In this document: positions 20,383-29,639 of the stretch, one piece after another
Layout: each line of letters begins with the position of its first letter
Numbering within the stretch: the stretch's first letter is position 1
Source of the DNA: a virus
Reading direction: 5' to 3' (one strand)
Length of the DNA: 34,341 bases
Virus record (IMG/VR): IMGVR_UViG_3300010885_048004
Location: 1-34,341 of that record
Position numbers and translations under genes: made by a program
Notes under the pieces: generated by a model
Databases searched by the model: none
What the model was told of the DNA's origin: nothing
What the model saw: the letters and a program-made list of their open reading frames with translations, nothing else

Positions 20383-21372
20383 CTATCCGATCACTTTCTG
20401 CTCGGATGCCTCCGCCACTGTGTACTGCACATTGCCCAAATTGGCCACCGGTTGTGGATATTGATCACTTATGGTAATATCAGTTTGTATTCCGGCTGTG
20501 CTTAATCGTGTTTGATTACGAGCCTGTCGCATGGTACTAAGTATGGCCTGTCCGCCTTGTGTGCTAGTCACTGCCACACTCTGCAACACATAAGCCGGAC
20601 CGCCTTCGACTATGTTTAGACCGTTTGTTGACAGACCACTGACCAGGCCCCACGGTTGTTGTCCGGCCACTAGATTGGCATACACTATTCCGGCTGCAGC
20701 TATATTGGCATTTTGATTTACCAACTTTTGAGAAATTACATCAAAGTAAGCAGTGGTGGCCGCTACCGGCGCTGGATAGGCTGCCGCTATGGTGCCCACA
20801 ACCGAAATCATGGCTGGATTTAATCCGTCGGCAAATGCTCGATTTGCAGCAGCACCAGGACTGCCGCCACTGTATGAGCCGGCACCGGGCAACCCAGATG
20901 GAATGATCACGGTGTACACCGTGGTGTTTCCGTAACTTGATTCATGGGTATAGTCTCCGGCTATGCAATTTTCCATCACAGTGTACACACCATTTACCGA
21001 ATTGGTCAATGCAGTAAAATCACCAGCTGATGTCATGCTGTTGAGAATCACGGTGGTGTTGTTGAGCGGCTCAGTCACGTTGTTGCCGGCAATAGTGCCA
21101 ATTAGATCAGTCAACAACAACAAGCCACGTGCGCCAGAACCGGTGGCCAACGTGGTTTGATAGAATGAGACCACGTTGGCCGGCAAAGGTCCGGTCAGTG
21201 CATTGATACTGTCAAGACCCACATTGCTTTCAAGAGTGAGTGTGGCATTGGCCAGCAACGGCAGTGTGGTATTGAATACTGACTTGACCTGTTCCAGCGA
21301 AGCTTGTATGCCTTTGCAGGCCAAGGCTTGATCTGGTGGAATAATTTGTTGCAATTGGCTGTAGGTACTCAT
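20383..21372 (-). CDS. Virion structural protein, tail-tip region, 329 aa
   Basis: Ala/Gly/Thr/Asn-rich sequence without Cys clusters or enzyme motifs, typical of phage structural proteins (TLPLLANATLTLESNVG, GSYSGGSPGAAANRAF). Its ATG overlaps the stop of the upstream protein of similar composition (ATGA). The two lie directly downstream of a PAAR tip protein, so baseplate or spike-complex components are likely. No specific T4 homologue can be assigned. Confidence 0.6.
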   Translation of the reverse strand: MSTYSQLQQIIPPDQALACKGIQASLEQVKSVFNTTLPLLANATLTLESNVGLDSINALTGPLPANVVSFYQTTLATGSGARGLLLLTDLIGTIAGNNVTEPLNNTTVILNSMTSAGDFTALTNSVNGVYTVMENCIAGDYTHESSYGNTTVYTVIIPSGLPGAGSYSGGSPGAAANRAFADGLNPAMISVVGTIAAAYPAPVAATTAYFDVISQKLVNQNANIAAAGIVYANLVAGQQPWGLVSGLSTNGLNIVEGGPAYVLQSVAVTSTQGGQAILSTMRQARNQTRLSTAGIQTDITISDQYPQPVANLGNVQYTVAEASEQKVIG

Positions 21373-22343
21373 ACTTTGGATGGTGGTAAGTTTTGCAACG
21401 GATTGCCGGTCAATGGAGCCAGTACCGAGGCTGGCAATTCAGTGGCCAATCTACTGTTGACTGCGCCAAGACTGTTGATATAAATGCCACGAAACCCATT
21501 GGCTGTGGGCGCAGTCAGTGTGTTAAAACTTCTAGGAAATATTTTTAACGGATTTAACAAATCGGCCATGGTGGTAATGCCGGGTGTGGTCACACGCAAC
21601 AGATCCAACACCTGTTGTAACTCACTGCCGGTGACCTGTGTCATGGCCAAATAGATCAAATGTTGTTGTTGATCAGTAAACGAACTGTTGGCTATATCTT
21701 CCAACAGCGAGGCCGGAATACCCACATTCAGCAACAGTGTGTTGACTGCCGGTGTGGCACTTGAAACTGATGCCAACTGTTGTAGCAGTGCTGCTGGGCT
21801 GCCAAAATTGTTGAGGTTAGCTAGATCGATGGCTTGCCCCAACTGTTTGAGATCAGCACCAAAGGCTGCAAAGGCTTGGCTAACTGAACTGAGGCCACCG
21901 GTGCTGAGATTATCTTGCGACACAAACCCAGTGGTGGTGCTGAGACTGTTGGCATTGAACATGGTCTTGAGCAATTGATTGTTTTGATTCACATAGGACT
22001 GTGCCAATGAAAAGACTTGTTCAAATTTGCCCAGGTCACCACCGCCCAGCAACAGGTTGTTGGCCGATTCAACAGTACCGGTCATGGTGGCATTGCCCAG
22101 ACTACTTTGGTAGGCCAATGGCACTGCATTGACCAGGGCCGGAAATGTATCAGCCACAATGTTTTGATCTACGTAGCCCGATTGTGCAATGTTGGCAAAT
22201 CTTAACACCACTGCAACCGATTGATAACTGCTGATTGCGTTGGAAAGATCAGCATTGGCATCGATAGGAACTCCACCTACATTTCCTAGGATACCGGCAC
22301 CGGCGATGAGGTTAACACTACTGAGTGCGCCCGCATTGAACAT
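21369..22343 (-). CDS. Virion structural protein, tail-tip region, 324 aa
   Basis: Helical, Ala/Leu/Asn-rich protein (LSNAISSYQSVAVVLRFANI, ATPAVNTLLLNVGIPASLLE) with the low Lys content common in structural proteins here. The ATG at 22343 sits at the stop of the PAAR gene, and the 3' end overlaps the next structural gene by 4 nt, giving a three-gene coupled unit. The two large proteins could hold the PAAR tip or act as effector-like cargo. Function is inferred from context only. Confidence 0.6.
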   Translation of the reverse strand: MFNAGALSSVNLIAGAGILGNVGGVPIDANADLSNAISSYQSVAVVLRFANIAQSGYVDQNIVADTFPALVNAVPLAYQSSLGNATMTGTVESANNLLLGGGDLGKFEQVFSLAQSYVNQNNQLLKTMFNANSLSTTTGFVSQDNLSTGGLSSVSQAFAAFGADLKQLGQAIDLANLNNFGSPAALLQQLASVSSATPAVNTLLLNVGIPASLLEDIANSSFTDQQQHLIYLAMTQVTGSELQQVLDLLRVTTPGITTMADLLNPLKIFPRSFNTLTAPTANGFRGIYINSLGAVNSRLATELPASVLAPLTGNPLQNLPPSKV

Positions 22344-22633
22344 TATCTTGCCCGAACGTCAGAACTGCCGGCACTTCGACTGTGGCCACAAAGGTCCCGG
22401 GCACCGTCAATGACCAATGGTTGTCCATTGGCAAACACTGTTTGTGCCGTGCCGCCAACTGCAATGACTCCAAAGCAGTGCAACGGGGCTTGGGGACTGC
22501 ATCCCATATGCGGAGTGTATGGAGTAAACGGAATAGCAGCCGGACGGCCGTTGACCAACACATTGTTGTGGCCAGGCCCAATGGCTATGCCACCGCCTGA
22601 ATTTGGATCTCCTACTCGTTGCACTCCCGACAT
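22343..22633 (-). CDS. PAAR-domain spike tip protein, 96 aa
   Basis: PAAR repeat protein that sharpens the tail spike and helps pierce the outer membrane: repeated Pro/Gly-His turns (GPGHNNVLVNGRPAA, FANGQPLVIDGA) and His/Cys positions able to bind a metal (YTPHMGC, PLHC, DLCGH). Length is typical (about 90-100). GGGATAA lies upstream of the ATG at 22633. Position ahead of two structural proteins supports a contractile tail with a T4 gp5.4-like tip. Confidence 0.9.
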   Translation of the reverse strand: MSGVQRVGDPNSGGGIAIGPGHNNVLVNGRPAAIPFTPYTPHMGCSPQAPLHCFGVIAVGGTAQTVFANGQPLVIDGARDLCGHSRSAGSSDVRAR

Positions 22634-22637
22634 GGTG

Positions 22638-22940
22638 TTATCCCATTATGATTGATGGTTTGCGCACTGCTTTGATGCCAGTGGTGGCTTCCAGGTAATG
22701 ATCACTAACTTCTTCTCTGGTATGGCAAATCATTGCTACCGCTGTTTTATTTATAGTCACATCTTGCTTGGGGTCGCCGGTGAATATGGTATAAATCAAC
22801 TGTATGCCTTTTTCAGTGGGCACAGCACTGAGTGGTTGCGAAATCACATAGCCGTTGTCGTTGATGTCTATTACCCGGCCTACGATTTCGTCGGCATTGG
22901 TCAATTTAAATGTGTACACTTGGTTTTTTTCTACTTGCAT
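22638..22940 (-). CDS. Sm-like small beta-barrel protein, 100 aa
   Basis: Sequence VYTFKLTNADEIVGRVIDINDNGYVISQPLSAV has the G-x-x-V-x-G/R-x-V strand pattern of small beta-barrels (Sm/Hfq-like), a layout I recall from T4-like cyanophage proteins, followed by further strands and a basic C-terminus (GIKAVRKPSIIMG). ATG 22940 with AAGGAT 4 nt upstream is preferred over one 11 codons earlier that would overlap the glutaredoxin gene. RNA binding is possible; no direct evidence. It sits one base from the glutaredoxin stop. Confidence 0.55.
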   Translation of the reverse strand: MQVEKNQVYTFKLTNADEIVGRVIDINDNGYVISQPLSAVPTEKGIQLIYTIFTGDPKQDVTINKTAVAMICHTREEVSDHYLEATTGIKAVRKPSIIMG

Positions 22941-22941
22941 G

Positions 22942-23166
22942 TTATCCTTGAAGGTGTTGGCGTAATTCTGCAAATCCGCCTATGTAATTATCATCTAGAA
23001 AAATCTGCGGCACTGATCTTGCGGTGGGCACTGACTCCAACAGTTGCTCACGGGTCCAGTCTTGACTGATATTGCGTACTTCATATTCAATGCCCTTCAT
23101 CTCCAGCAGGCCTTTGGCCTGCTCACAAAAGGTGCATTGGTCCTTGCTCCAGATTATTGCTTTCAT
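22942..23166 (-). CDS. Glutaredoxin, 74 aa
   Basis: Thiol-disulphide carrier with active site C11-T-F-C14, the cis-Pro loop VPQIFLDD and GGFAEL, as in NrdH/Grx proteins. It can reduce the C-terminal Cys pair of the adjacent ribonucleotide reductase. A good Shine-Dalgarno (AAGGAAAA) lies before the ATG at 23166. The frame runs open upstream, without a stop, into the remnant at 23167-23217, giving an apparent fusion interrupted by one TAA. Confidence 0.93.
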   Translation of the reverse strand: MKAIIWSKDQCTFCEQAKGLLEMKGIEYEVRNISQDWTREQLLESVPTARSVPQIFLDDNYIGGFAELRQHLQG

Positions 23167-23268
23167 TTTGTTTTCCTTTTTCTTAAAAATTAAATCCCAG
23201 CGGTTGTCAAACTGAGTTTAACTGACACTGAATGGTCTGGGACTGCTTCCTTTTCCACCATCTGACAT
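23167..23268 (-). pseudogene. Ochre-interrupted small GKGSxPRP-type gene, in frame with glutaredoxin
   Basis: ATG at 23268 with AGGAG upstream gives MSDGGKGSSPRPFSVS, then TAA (23220-23218). The same frame then continues TQFDNRWDLIFKKKENK straight into the glutaredoxin start. G-K-G-S-x-P-R-P followed by F-D-x-x-W-x-x-I-F is a small-protein family pattern I recall from phages and bacteria, so the TAA looks like a nonsense change (for example from CAA). It may equally be leaky readthrough, giving a fused form, or a 16-residue peptide may be made. It lies between nrdB and glutaredoxin. Confidence 0.6.
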
Positions 23269-23280
23269 TTTAGACTCCTG

Positions 23281-24381
23281 TTACAAGTCAGGTAAATCAT
23301 CGTAATCTAACTCTTCCGACATAACCCCCAAAACATAATTGGTACTCTCTGTTTCCTGTAAGGCCGATTGTTTCTTCGATGTGTCCACATGCTTCATAAA
23401 CCAAGGAATGGGTGTGCTACGAGGTGCAGGTTCCTGGTATTTGATGCCAATTTCTTTGAGTGCGCCCACTGCTGTGTAGTCTACAAAGTCTTTGAGAATG
23501 TTGGCGTTGAGTCCGATCACAGGACCTTTCTGGAACAAGTAGTCAGCCCAGGCTTTTTCTTCACGGATCACATCCAAGTACAGTTGATACACTTCGGCTT
23601 CACATTCGGCTCGGGCCACAGCAAAGCGTGGATCTTCTTTGACCACTTGATTGATAATCCAAGCAGTCCAATCCCGGTGCAGAATTTCGTCTTGCAGGAT
23701 CAGGCTGATGATGTTGCCGTTGCCAATAAAGATGCGGTTCTCAACCATGGCTAATGATGTAGCAAATGAAACCATGAAGCGGAATGCTTCCAGTGCGTAT
23801 GATGCATTCAGTGCCAACCAAATTGCTTTGACGTGCGCGGCTTCTTTAACAGGAACTTCCAGTTCCTTTTCACAGTTGACCATGTGCAAGTGGTCATAGT
23901 AGTTGCCCACACTGGATGCCATGTCCACAATCTCTTTGGTGTCGTGAATGGTGTTGAACACATCCTTGGGCACGTTGTAGATGTTGCGAATGATGTGACT
24001 GTAACTACGGCTATGGATGTTGGTTTCAAAGAAACTCCAGTTGTACATCAAGGCTTCCAGTTCAGGTATGCTGACCACAGGAGTAAACACCTGTGCAGGT
24101 CCACGGCCTTGCAAACTGTCTAGTGCTGTTTGACGCAACAGGTTTGAAGTAAAGATATGTCGCACAGTGTCACTTGATTCTTTGAAGTCGTTGGCATCTT
24201 TGGTCAAGGACACTTCTTCGGGAATCCAAAAGAATCCACGTGCTTCTTGTTCAAACTTCACAAGTTTGTTGTACTTGACTTCTTCAAAGCGTTGGATTGT
24301 GACAGGCCCTGCAGGGTCAAGAAACATCTTGCGATGCAAATAGTCAGTTTTGGTGGCTAGGTTATATTGTGCTTGGCTCAT
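23281..24381 (-). CDS. nrdB: Ribonucleotide reductase class Ia small subunit, 366 aa
   Basis: Di-iron/tyrosyl-radical subunit. Ligand positions: D88 (ALDSLQGR), E119 and H123 (FFETNIHSRSY), E198 (ALEAFRF), E232 and H235 (DEILH); the radical Tyr is Y127 in SRSYSH. Between E119 and H123 there is one extra residue compared with E. coli (E-T-I-H). The C-terminus LDYDDLPDL is the acidic tail that docks on NrdA. The ATG overlaps the nrdA stop (ATGA). Length is close to E. coli NrdB (376). Confidence 0.97.
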   Translation of the reverse strand: MSQAQYNLATKTDYLHRKMFLDPAGPVTIQRFEEVKYNKLVKFEQEARGFFWIPEEVSLTKDANDFKESSDTVRHIFTSNLLRQTALDSLQGRGPAQVFTPVVSIPELEALMYNWSFFETNIHSRSYSHIIRNIYNVPKDVFNTIHDTKEIVDMASSVGNYYDHLHMVNCEKELEVPVKEAAHVKAIWLALNASYALEAFRFMVSFATSLAMVENRIFIGNGNIISLILQDEILHRDWTAWIINQVVKEDPRFAVARAECEAEVYQLYLDVIREEKAWADYLFQKGPVIGLNANILKDFVDYTAVGALKEIGIKYQEPAPRSTPIPWFMKHVDTSKKQSALQETESTNYVLGVMSEELDYDDLPDL

Positions 24382-26699
24382 AATTTACAACTTTCACAGT
24401 CTTCTACATCATCAAAGTTGATGGCTTCTAGTGGGGCATCTTCTTTGTCTGCTCGGGCGCCTTGTTTGTTAATTAGGCTGTAATAAAATGTTTTGATGCC
24501 CCAGTGATGTGCTTGCATCAAGTTCTTGGCAATCAGCGTGGTGGGCACTTTGCGATCTGGCCAGTGTGCAGGATTGTAGAATGTGTTTGTAGATATTGAC
24601 TGATCAATGTATGCTGCCAACACAGCAGCAGTTTTCAAATAACCCACACAATCCTTTTGCGCCCACATCATTTGATATCGGTTCTTGAGTCTGTGATACT
24701 CAGGTACAACTTGTGTAAGGCTACCTGCTTTGCTTTCTTTCACAGAGATAAGACTCATGGGCATTTCAATACCATTGGTGCTGTTGATAACAACACTGCT
24801 AGATTCTACAGGTGCCACTGCCATCAAGGTGGCATTGCGCACACCATAGGCTCGCATGTTGCCACGCAGGGTGTTCCAATCTAATCCAGGGTCAGGCGTG
24901 AAGTCTGTTAACTCATTCACACCCTGAGCTCTGCGTTCCCAGGGGAATATGCCTTGTCCATAACGTGTCTTATCACTATCTTTGCAACGACCACGTTCTT
25001 TGGCCAGTTCCACTGTGGCTTCGGTCAGGTAGTAGGCTTGATGTTCCATCCACGTCTTGACTTCAGCCAAGGCGTCCCGTTCTCCGTAACGGAGGCTGCG
25101 TTTGGCGTGCCAGTAGGCAAGGTTTGTGATTCCAATTCCCAAGGGCTGGATCTCGTCGTTTGAGAGTTGAGACTGGATGGAGAGAAAGTCTTGATAGTCA
25201 AGTATGTTGCATAGACTACGCTGTAAAATGCGGCAAGCACGGCGCATATCTTCTGGGTTACGGAACGCACCCCAGTTGATCGAGCCCAGTGTGCAAAGAG
25301 CGATACGACCATCACGGTCATCCAGACGTTTAAAGGGTTTAGTAGGAAGAAGTATTTCACAGCAAAGGTTACTCTGGTAAATGGTATGATATTCAGGATT
25401 GAATGGGCCTTGGTTCATCACATTGTCAATGAACACAAGATAAATGCGTCCGGTGTCAGTGCGTTCTTTTAAAATGCCTGACTTGAACACTTCTTCTGCG
25501 GCCATTACTTTCTTTCGAAGTCCGCCCTGATTTTCGTAACGGACATATAATTCTTCAAACAGTTTTGTGTTTGAATAAAAGGCTTCATACAGGTCAGGTA
25601 CTTGGTTTGGATCAAAGAATGTTATGTTCTCTCGGTTTCGGAATCGTCTCCAGAAGAACGCTGAGAGCACCACACCGTAGTCCATGTGTCTGACTCGAGT
25701 CTCTTCAGTACCTTGATTGTTTTTGAGCACAATGAGGTCATCAAACTGCAGATGCCATATGGGGTAGAATACCGTGGCACTTGCATTGCGGATACCTCCT
25801 TGTGAGCAACTACGTAAATCACCAAACCACTTCTTGAGGAACGGTATCATACCAGTGTGCATGATCTCTCCGCCACGGATAGGACTGCCTAGTGGACGTA
25901 GTCTACCAATCTCCAAACCAATGCCAGCACGTTTGCTGGCATACTTGGCCATCATCTCACCAGAAGCGAATATACTATCAAGATCGTCGTCACTCCTGAT
26001 AAGCACACAACTACTAAACTGTTTAGTAGGAGTGCCGAGCCCTGCAAGCACAGGTGTAGCAAGAGTAAACAAACCATCACTGGCGGCTTGATAATATTCT
26101 TTGATATAACGCATTCTAGCTGAGTTAGGCTCTTCTTTGTGAAACACTGTAGCCGCGGCCACCATGTATCTAACTTGTGGAGTTTCATATGTTTGTCCTG
26201 TGCTACGATTCTTTACTAGATATTTTTCAATCAACTGTTCTACTGCGGCATAACTGTAGGATTCATCCTTGGCATGATCAATCAAATCGTTCATGCGGTT
26301 CCAGTCGTCCTCTGTGTACCACTCCAACAATTCGGGAGTGTACAGGCCAGTGGCCACGTTGGTCTTTACAATTTCATACAGGTGCGGAGGGTCATATGAG
26401 CCGTAGACGTCTTTGCGTAGCATGCTGAGTCGTTGCTTGCCGGCCACGAACTGATAATTGGTGTGCCCCACATCGGGATTTGACTCTACGTCAATCAGGT
26501 CCACCATGGCACGTAGGGTAATACCGTCAATTTCTTTGGTGGTGATACCATCATAAAAATGCAACTGTGCTTTGATCTCCACCATGCTCTGACTGACATC
26601 TGCTATTCCTGCACAAACTTTGGCCACTTGTGCTTGCCATTTCTCAATTTGCAGTGGCTCTCTGGTGCCACTTCTTTTTACAACTGTAATTTGTGTCAT
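24378..26699 (-). CDS. nrdA: Ribonucleotide reductase class Ia large subunit, 773 aa
   Basis: Makes dNTPs from ribonucleotide diphosphates. Landmarks: an ATP-cone at about 5-95 (VVKRSGTREPLQIEKW), C231 (QFSSC) and C469 (LCTLGS) as the redox pair, the radical site N444-L-C446-x-E448, the Tyr pair (TFYYSL) and the C-terminal relay C768-x2-C771. Length equals the E. coli enzyme (761) closely. The full ATP-cone suggests dATP control is kept. Start ATG 26699 with GAGAG upstream. Operon order nrdA, nrdB, remnant, glutaredoxin. Confidence 0.97.
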   Translation of the reverse strand: MTQITVVKRSGTREPLQIEKWQAQVAKVCAGIADVSQSMVEIKAQLHFYDGITTKEIDGITLRAMVDLIDVESNPDVGHTNYQFVAGKQRLSMLRKDVYGSYDPPHLYEIVKTNVATGLYTPELLEWYTEDDWNRMNDLIDHAKDESYSYAAVEQLIEKYLVKNRSTGQTYETPQVRYMVAAATVFHKEEPNSARMRYIKEYYQAASDGLFTLATPVLAGLGTPTKQFSSCVLIRSDDDLDSIFASGEMMAKYASKRAGIGLEIGRLRPLGSPIRGGEIMHTGMIPFLKKWFGDLRSCSQGGIRNASATVFYPIWHLQFDDLIVLKNNQGTEETRVRHMDYGVVLSAFFWRRFRNRENITFFDPNQVPDLYEAFYSNTKLFEELYVRYENQGGLRKKVMAAEEVFKSGILKERTDTGRIYLVFIDNVMNQGPFNPEYHTIYQSNLCCEILLPTKPFKRLDDRDGRIALCTLGSINWGAFRNPEDMRRACRILQRSLCNILDYQDFLSIQSQLSNDEIQPLGIGITNLAYWHAKRSLRYGERDALAEVKTWMEHQAYYLTEATVELAKERGRCKDSDKTRYGQGIFPWERRAQGVNELTDFTPDPGLDWNTLRGNMRAYGVRNATLMAVAPVESSSVVINSTNGIEMPMSLISVKESKAGSLTQVVPEYHRLKNRYQMMWAQKDCVGYLKTAAVLAAYIDQSISTNTFYNPAHWPDRKVPTTLIAKNLMQAHHWGIKTFYYSLINKQGARADKEDAPLEAINFDDVEDCESCKL

Positions 26700-26721
26700 C
26701 TTACTCTCGTTATGATTTTTG

Positions 26722-27135
26722 TTATTGTATTTGATACAGTGCTAACCGACGGACTGTTTGCGTTCTCTGTTTGTTATTTAAGATTGAATCTTTGTTCCAA
26801 TTAAGTATATATTTTTCTTTGTCCAACAGGACTAAATTATCTCCCGACTCAGTCAAAATCAATTCAGCATCAGCCATATCTATGCGATCTAGCAAACTTA
26901 TAGTATACAGCATTCCCAGTGCTCGTGCAAGATCACAATAGATATTGTCGCTCAAAAGTTGCCATGGGTCCGGCCAAGTGGGTTGATCATCCCAGTGTAG
27001 ATAATACGGTTGCCAGGGAGACTGAAACCACCAACTGTTGATATTGGTCAGTGCCGATTCGACCGAACCGGTCTCACAGTGAGTTCGCAGATGGTTCCAG
27101 CTTTCCAATCTAGGACCAAAGGTCTTGGGCCACAT
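26722..27135 (-). CDS. Hypothetical protein, 137 aa
   Basis: Trp-rich protein (NSWWFQSPWQPYYLHWDD, PTWPDPWQLLSD) followed by a helix (CDLARALGMLYTISLLDR) and a beta part (LVLLDKEKYILNW). Its ATG shares a base with the stop of the tail spike gene (TAATG). I recall similar proteins next to fibre genes in marine T4-like phages; an assembly chaperone or adaptor role is only a guess. Confidence 0.65.
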   Translation of the reverse strand: MWPKTFGPRLESWNHLRTHCETGSVESALTNINSWWFQSPWQPYYLHWDDQPTWPDPWQLLSDNIYCDLARALGMLYTISLLDRIDMADAELILTESGDNLVLLDKEKYILNWNKDSILNNKQRTQTVRRLALYQIQ

Positions 27136-28901
27136 TAGTTGTAGTAGGCAATGGTGTAGTTGATGGTGGCATTGGTGCCAGCATTGGAAGATACATAATT
27201 TAACGAAAGGGTACTGCCAACTTGAGCAAAACTCAAAATTATTCCGGTGCCTGAATTGTCTATATATTCGTCATTGTACGAAAGCGGGGCGGTCACTGCC
27301 GAAATGGTACCGGTGCGTATGGCCGATGGCGAGCGGAATATGGTGTAGTTGACCGCAAACGCTGTTGCGCCGCTGACTGTGAGACTAAAAACTGTACCTG
27401 AAAAGTTATTTTGCAAAGTAACTTGTTTTCCAGATTCTTTTGTCCAGGTACCCATCTGCAATTGAGCCCCATTGGTTGTGGCTATGCTGAGAGTGCCGTC
27501 GATGTTGATGCGACTAAATTGACCAGCATCAGCATCGTTGCGAGCAAACATATCACCAATGCTGACATTGTTATCGCTCTGTATCTCAATGATGTCACTG
27601 GCTGGATAGCCGGCGCCCAGGAAGTGATTGCCCACATCATAGAACACATTGTATCCAGTGGCACTCATGCTGGCTGTGCCAAACACAACGCCTTGAACAT
27701 ATATGTTGTCAAAGAAATTGTGTACCAACCGAACTCCGGTGATTGAACTGGCACTTTCTCCGGTCATCTCTTCAGACGCAGCAGTTTGGCTTATGGAAAC
27801 TGTATAAGATCCAACCCCGCCTTTGTAGCCCGAAATAAATCCAGTGATCACAGTATCAGCAGTGACAAATGACCCATTCACTGTTTGTCCAATTTCTATT
27901 GTACCGCTGGTCAATCCGGTCACAGTCAACGTGGTGCCTGAAATTGAGCCAACAAACTGTGATGTCAATCCCCACACAGCACCTTGATACAAGGTGTCAA
28001 ATTGAGAATTTGCGATTGTGATTCCAGTCACTGCTTGATTGGTATTGACTCCGTAAACAGTGCCGGTGAATATACATTCGTCGGCCACGTTTTGTCGGCA
28101 TACATAACTGTCAGAACTGGCCAATTCAAATGCTGCTGTGGCAGCAATGTTAGTGTTCAATGTACTGGTAGTCTTGGGGCCCACAAAACTGGTTTTTTCG
28201 AAACGACAATTGGTAGCATCTTGTAACAAAAACACACTGTAGGCCGGATTGGCATTTTGAAATCCCATGTTGGAGATTGTTATAAATGTTGGCGGAGTAG
28301 CGCCGCCTGTTCCTATTTCGTCTCCGGTCTGTTGCAAGCTGTCGGCAGTACGTGCAGTATAACCTATAGCAGAAGAATCCAGTTGTATAACACTGTTGTT
28401 GATGCCTTCGCCGTACAAGGTTGCATAGGAAGGAATCTTGATTTCTCCAGTTACACGGTATACCCCGGCTGGAAAAAATAATGCGCGACGTATTTGTGGG
28501 TTGCTTTGTCTACAAAACAACTGATACAATGCTCGATTGATAGCATCGGTACAATCCACAATGCCATCTCCGACTGCGCCAAAATCCAACACAGTGGCCC
28601 ATTGGTCCAGCCAATTTTGAAGACTGAGTGTGATAGGAGTGCCCGGAGTAGGGCCAGTCTGTACTGCATATCCAGCAGCCAGGCCTTCGTAAGTGTAAGT
28701 GGTAGATAAATTTAAAATGTCGCTGAATTCAGTTAAGATTTCAGTGTTGCCAACCACAGGAGCACCTTCTTCCAAGGTGCCATTGCCGATCCATAGTTGG
28801 CGTGTATCTGTTGACCAGCCCAGTTCTGCACCGGCCAGTTGCGGTAAATTTTCCGATAGACCTTTACGGTTTGTAATTTGAGAGATTTGTACTATTGCCA
28901 C
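27135..28901 (-). CDS. Tail spike with pectate-lyase-like beta-helix, 588 aa
   Basis: The N-terminus [24 protein letters not shown] is the particle-binding layout of phage receptor proteins ([14 protein letters not shown]). Then [21 protein letters not shown] (about 104-124) is the start of a pectate-lyase-3/right-handed parallel beta-helix. A short inserted Ig-like repeat follows ([20 protein letters not shown]). The C-terminal 120 residues are Ser/Thr/Asn-rich. Such spikes bind and often cleave surface polysaccharides. Start GTG 28901 with AAGGAA upstream and a TAAATA element 24 nt before it. Confidence 0.85.
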   Translation of the reverse strand: MAIVQISQITNRKGLSENLPQLAGAELGWSTDTRQLWIGNGTLEEGAPVVGNTEILTEFSDILNLSTTYTYEGLAAGYAVQTGPTPGTPITLSLQNWLDQWATVLDFGAVGDGIVDCTDAINRALYQLFCRQSNPQIRRALFFPAGVYRVTGEIKIPSYATLYGEGINNSVIQLDSSAIGYTARTADSLQQTGDEIGTGGATPPTFITISNMGFQNANPAYSVFLLQDATNCRFEKTSFVGPKTTSTLNTNIAATAAFELASSDSYVCRQNVADECIFTGTVYGVNTNQAVTGITIANSQFDTLYQGAVWGLTSQFVGSISGTTLTVTGLTSGTIEIGQTVNGSFVTADTVITGFISGYKGGVGSYTVSISQTAASEEMTGESASSITGVRLVHNFFDNIYVQGVVFGTASMSATGYNVFYDVGNHFLGAGYPASDIIEIQSDNNVSIGDMFARNDADAGQFSRINIDGTLSIATTNGAQLQMGTWTKESGKQVTLQNNFSGTVFSLTVSGATAFAVNYTIFRSPSAIRTGTISAVTAPLSYNDEYIDNSGTGIILSFAQVGSTLSLNYVSSNAGTNATINYTIAYYN

Positions 28902-28920
28902 AGCGTGATTCCTTCGGGTA

Positions 28921-29637
28921 TCACATATTTAGCAAGTAATACTGTTCGACCTTTTTCCACCATAGATCGCGATAGTGCTCAAATTCTGCACCTGCCAGCA
29001 CAAATTCCTGATACTCGGGCGGTTTTGTCATGTTCATCTGCTCATCCAGCTCGGGCTTGACACACATCAAGATCACGCCTTTCTGTATCTTGGTACCGTG
29101 CAGTTCGTTGTGTGCTTCTGCATAGGCACACAACTGCATGAAGTAATCATCAATCCACTCTCGTTTTTTAGGTTTATTGGTTTGTTTATAGTCCAAGATG
29201 GCTTCCGCATTCAAGTGTATGCCTGCGCCGTCTGTGGTGCCTGCGTACACACTGGGAAAATACAGTGGAACTTCAATGCCCCAAAACTCACTGACATTTT
29301 TTAATCCATGTTCTACCACAGTGTGTGCCATGGCATGGCTGGCCCAGCTGAACGGGTTTGTTCCACGTTCTTTGATCACACCATCTCGGACATACTGTTC
29401 AAGATATGTGTGCATGCGGGTGCCACGATTGGCAGCTTCTGTGGTGATCTGTTGTGCCTGTTCATGTCCCACTCGATTGCGCCAGTTTTGCAAGGCCTGT
29501 TTCTTTTCCTCACTTTTGGTAGCTTCCAGGATTGTGGTCACCGACGGTAATTTTTTTCCGTCGGGTGTGGCATACAGTCTGCGTCCGTTGATGTTTTCTC
29601 GCGGAATGGGCTGATAGTCGAATCTTGGATTGTACAA
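28921..29637 (-). CDS. PD-(D/E)XK nuclease, 238 aa
   Basis: RecB/Cas4-type nuclease core: DGAG with the first acidic residue (TTDGAGIHL), then D-Y-K in [12 protein letters not shown] as D-x-K, and the helix Q-motif [13 protein letters not shown]-terminal PSVTTIL plus [10 protein letters not shown] matches the helical lead-in. It lacks the four Cys of Fe-S-containing Cas4/AddB, despite standing next to Fe-S genes. The start is an unusual TTG at 29637, two bases after the iscA stop; the frame is closed by a TAG four codons upstream and no Shine-Dalgarno is seen. Role likely in DNA processing or recombination. Confidence 0.8.
   Translation of the reverse strand: MYNPRFDYQPIPRENINGRRLYATPDGKKLPSVTTILEATKSEEKKQALQNWRNRVGHEQAQQITTEAANRGTRMHTYLEQYVRDGVIKERGTNPFSWASHAMAHTVVEHGLKNVSEFWGIEVPLYFPSVYAGTTDGAGIHLNAEAILDYKQTNKPKKREWIDDYFMQLCAYAEAHNELHGTKIQKGVILMCVKPELDEQMNMTKPPEYQEFVLAGAEFEHYRDLWWKKVEQYYLLNM
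28926..28931 (-). promoter_or_regulatory. TAAATA element before the tail spike gene
   Basis: Minus strand TTGCTAAATATGTG, overlapping the end of the nuclease gene, 24 nt before the GTG start at 28901. Confidence 0.55.
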
Positions 29638-29639
29638 TG

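Noticed and set aside
28921-29637. Fe-S-containing Cas4-type nuclease, because it follows iscU-iscA
   Set aside because: Only two Cys residues are visible, not the four needed for the cluster, so it is called a plain PD-(D/E)XK nuclease.
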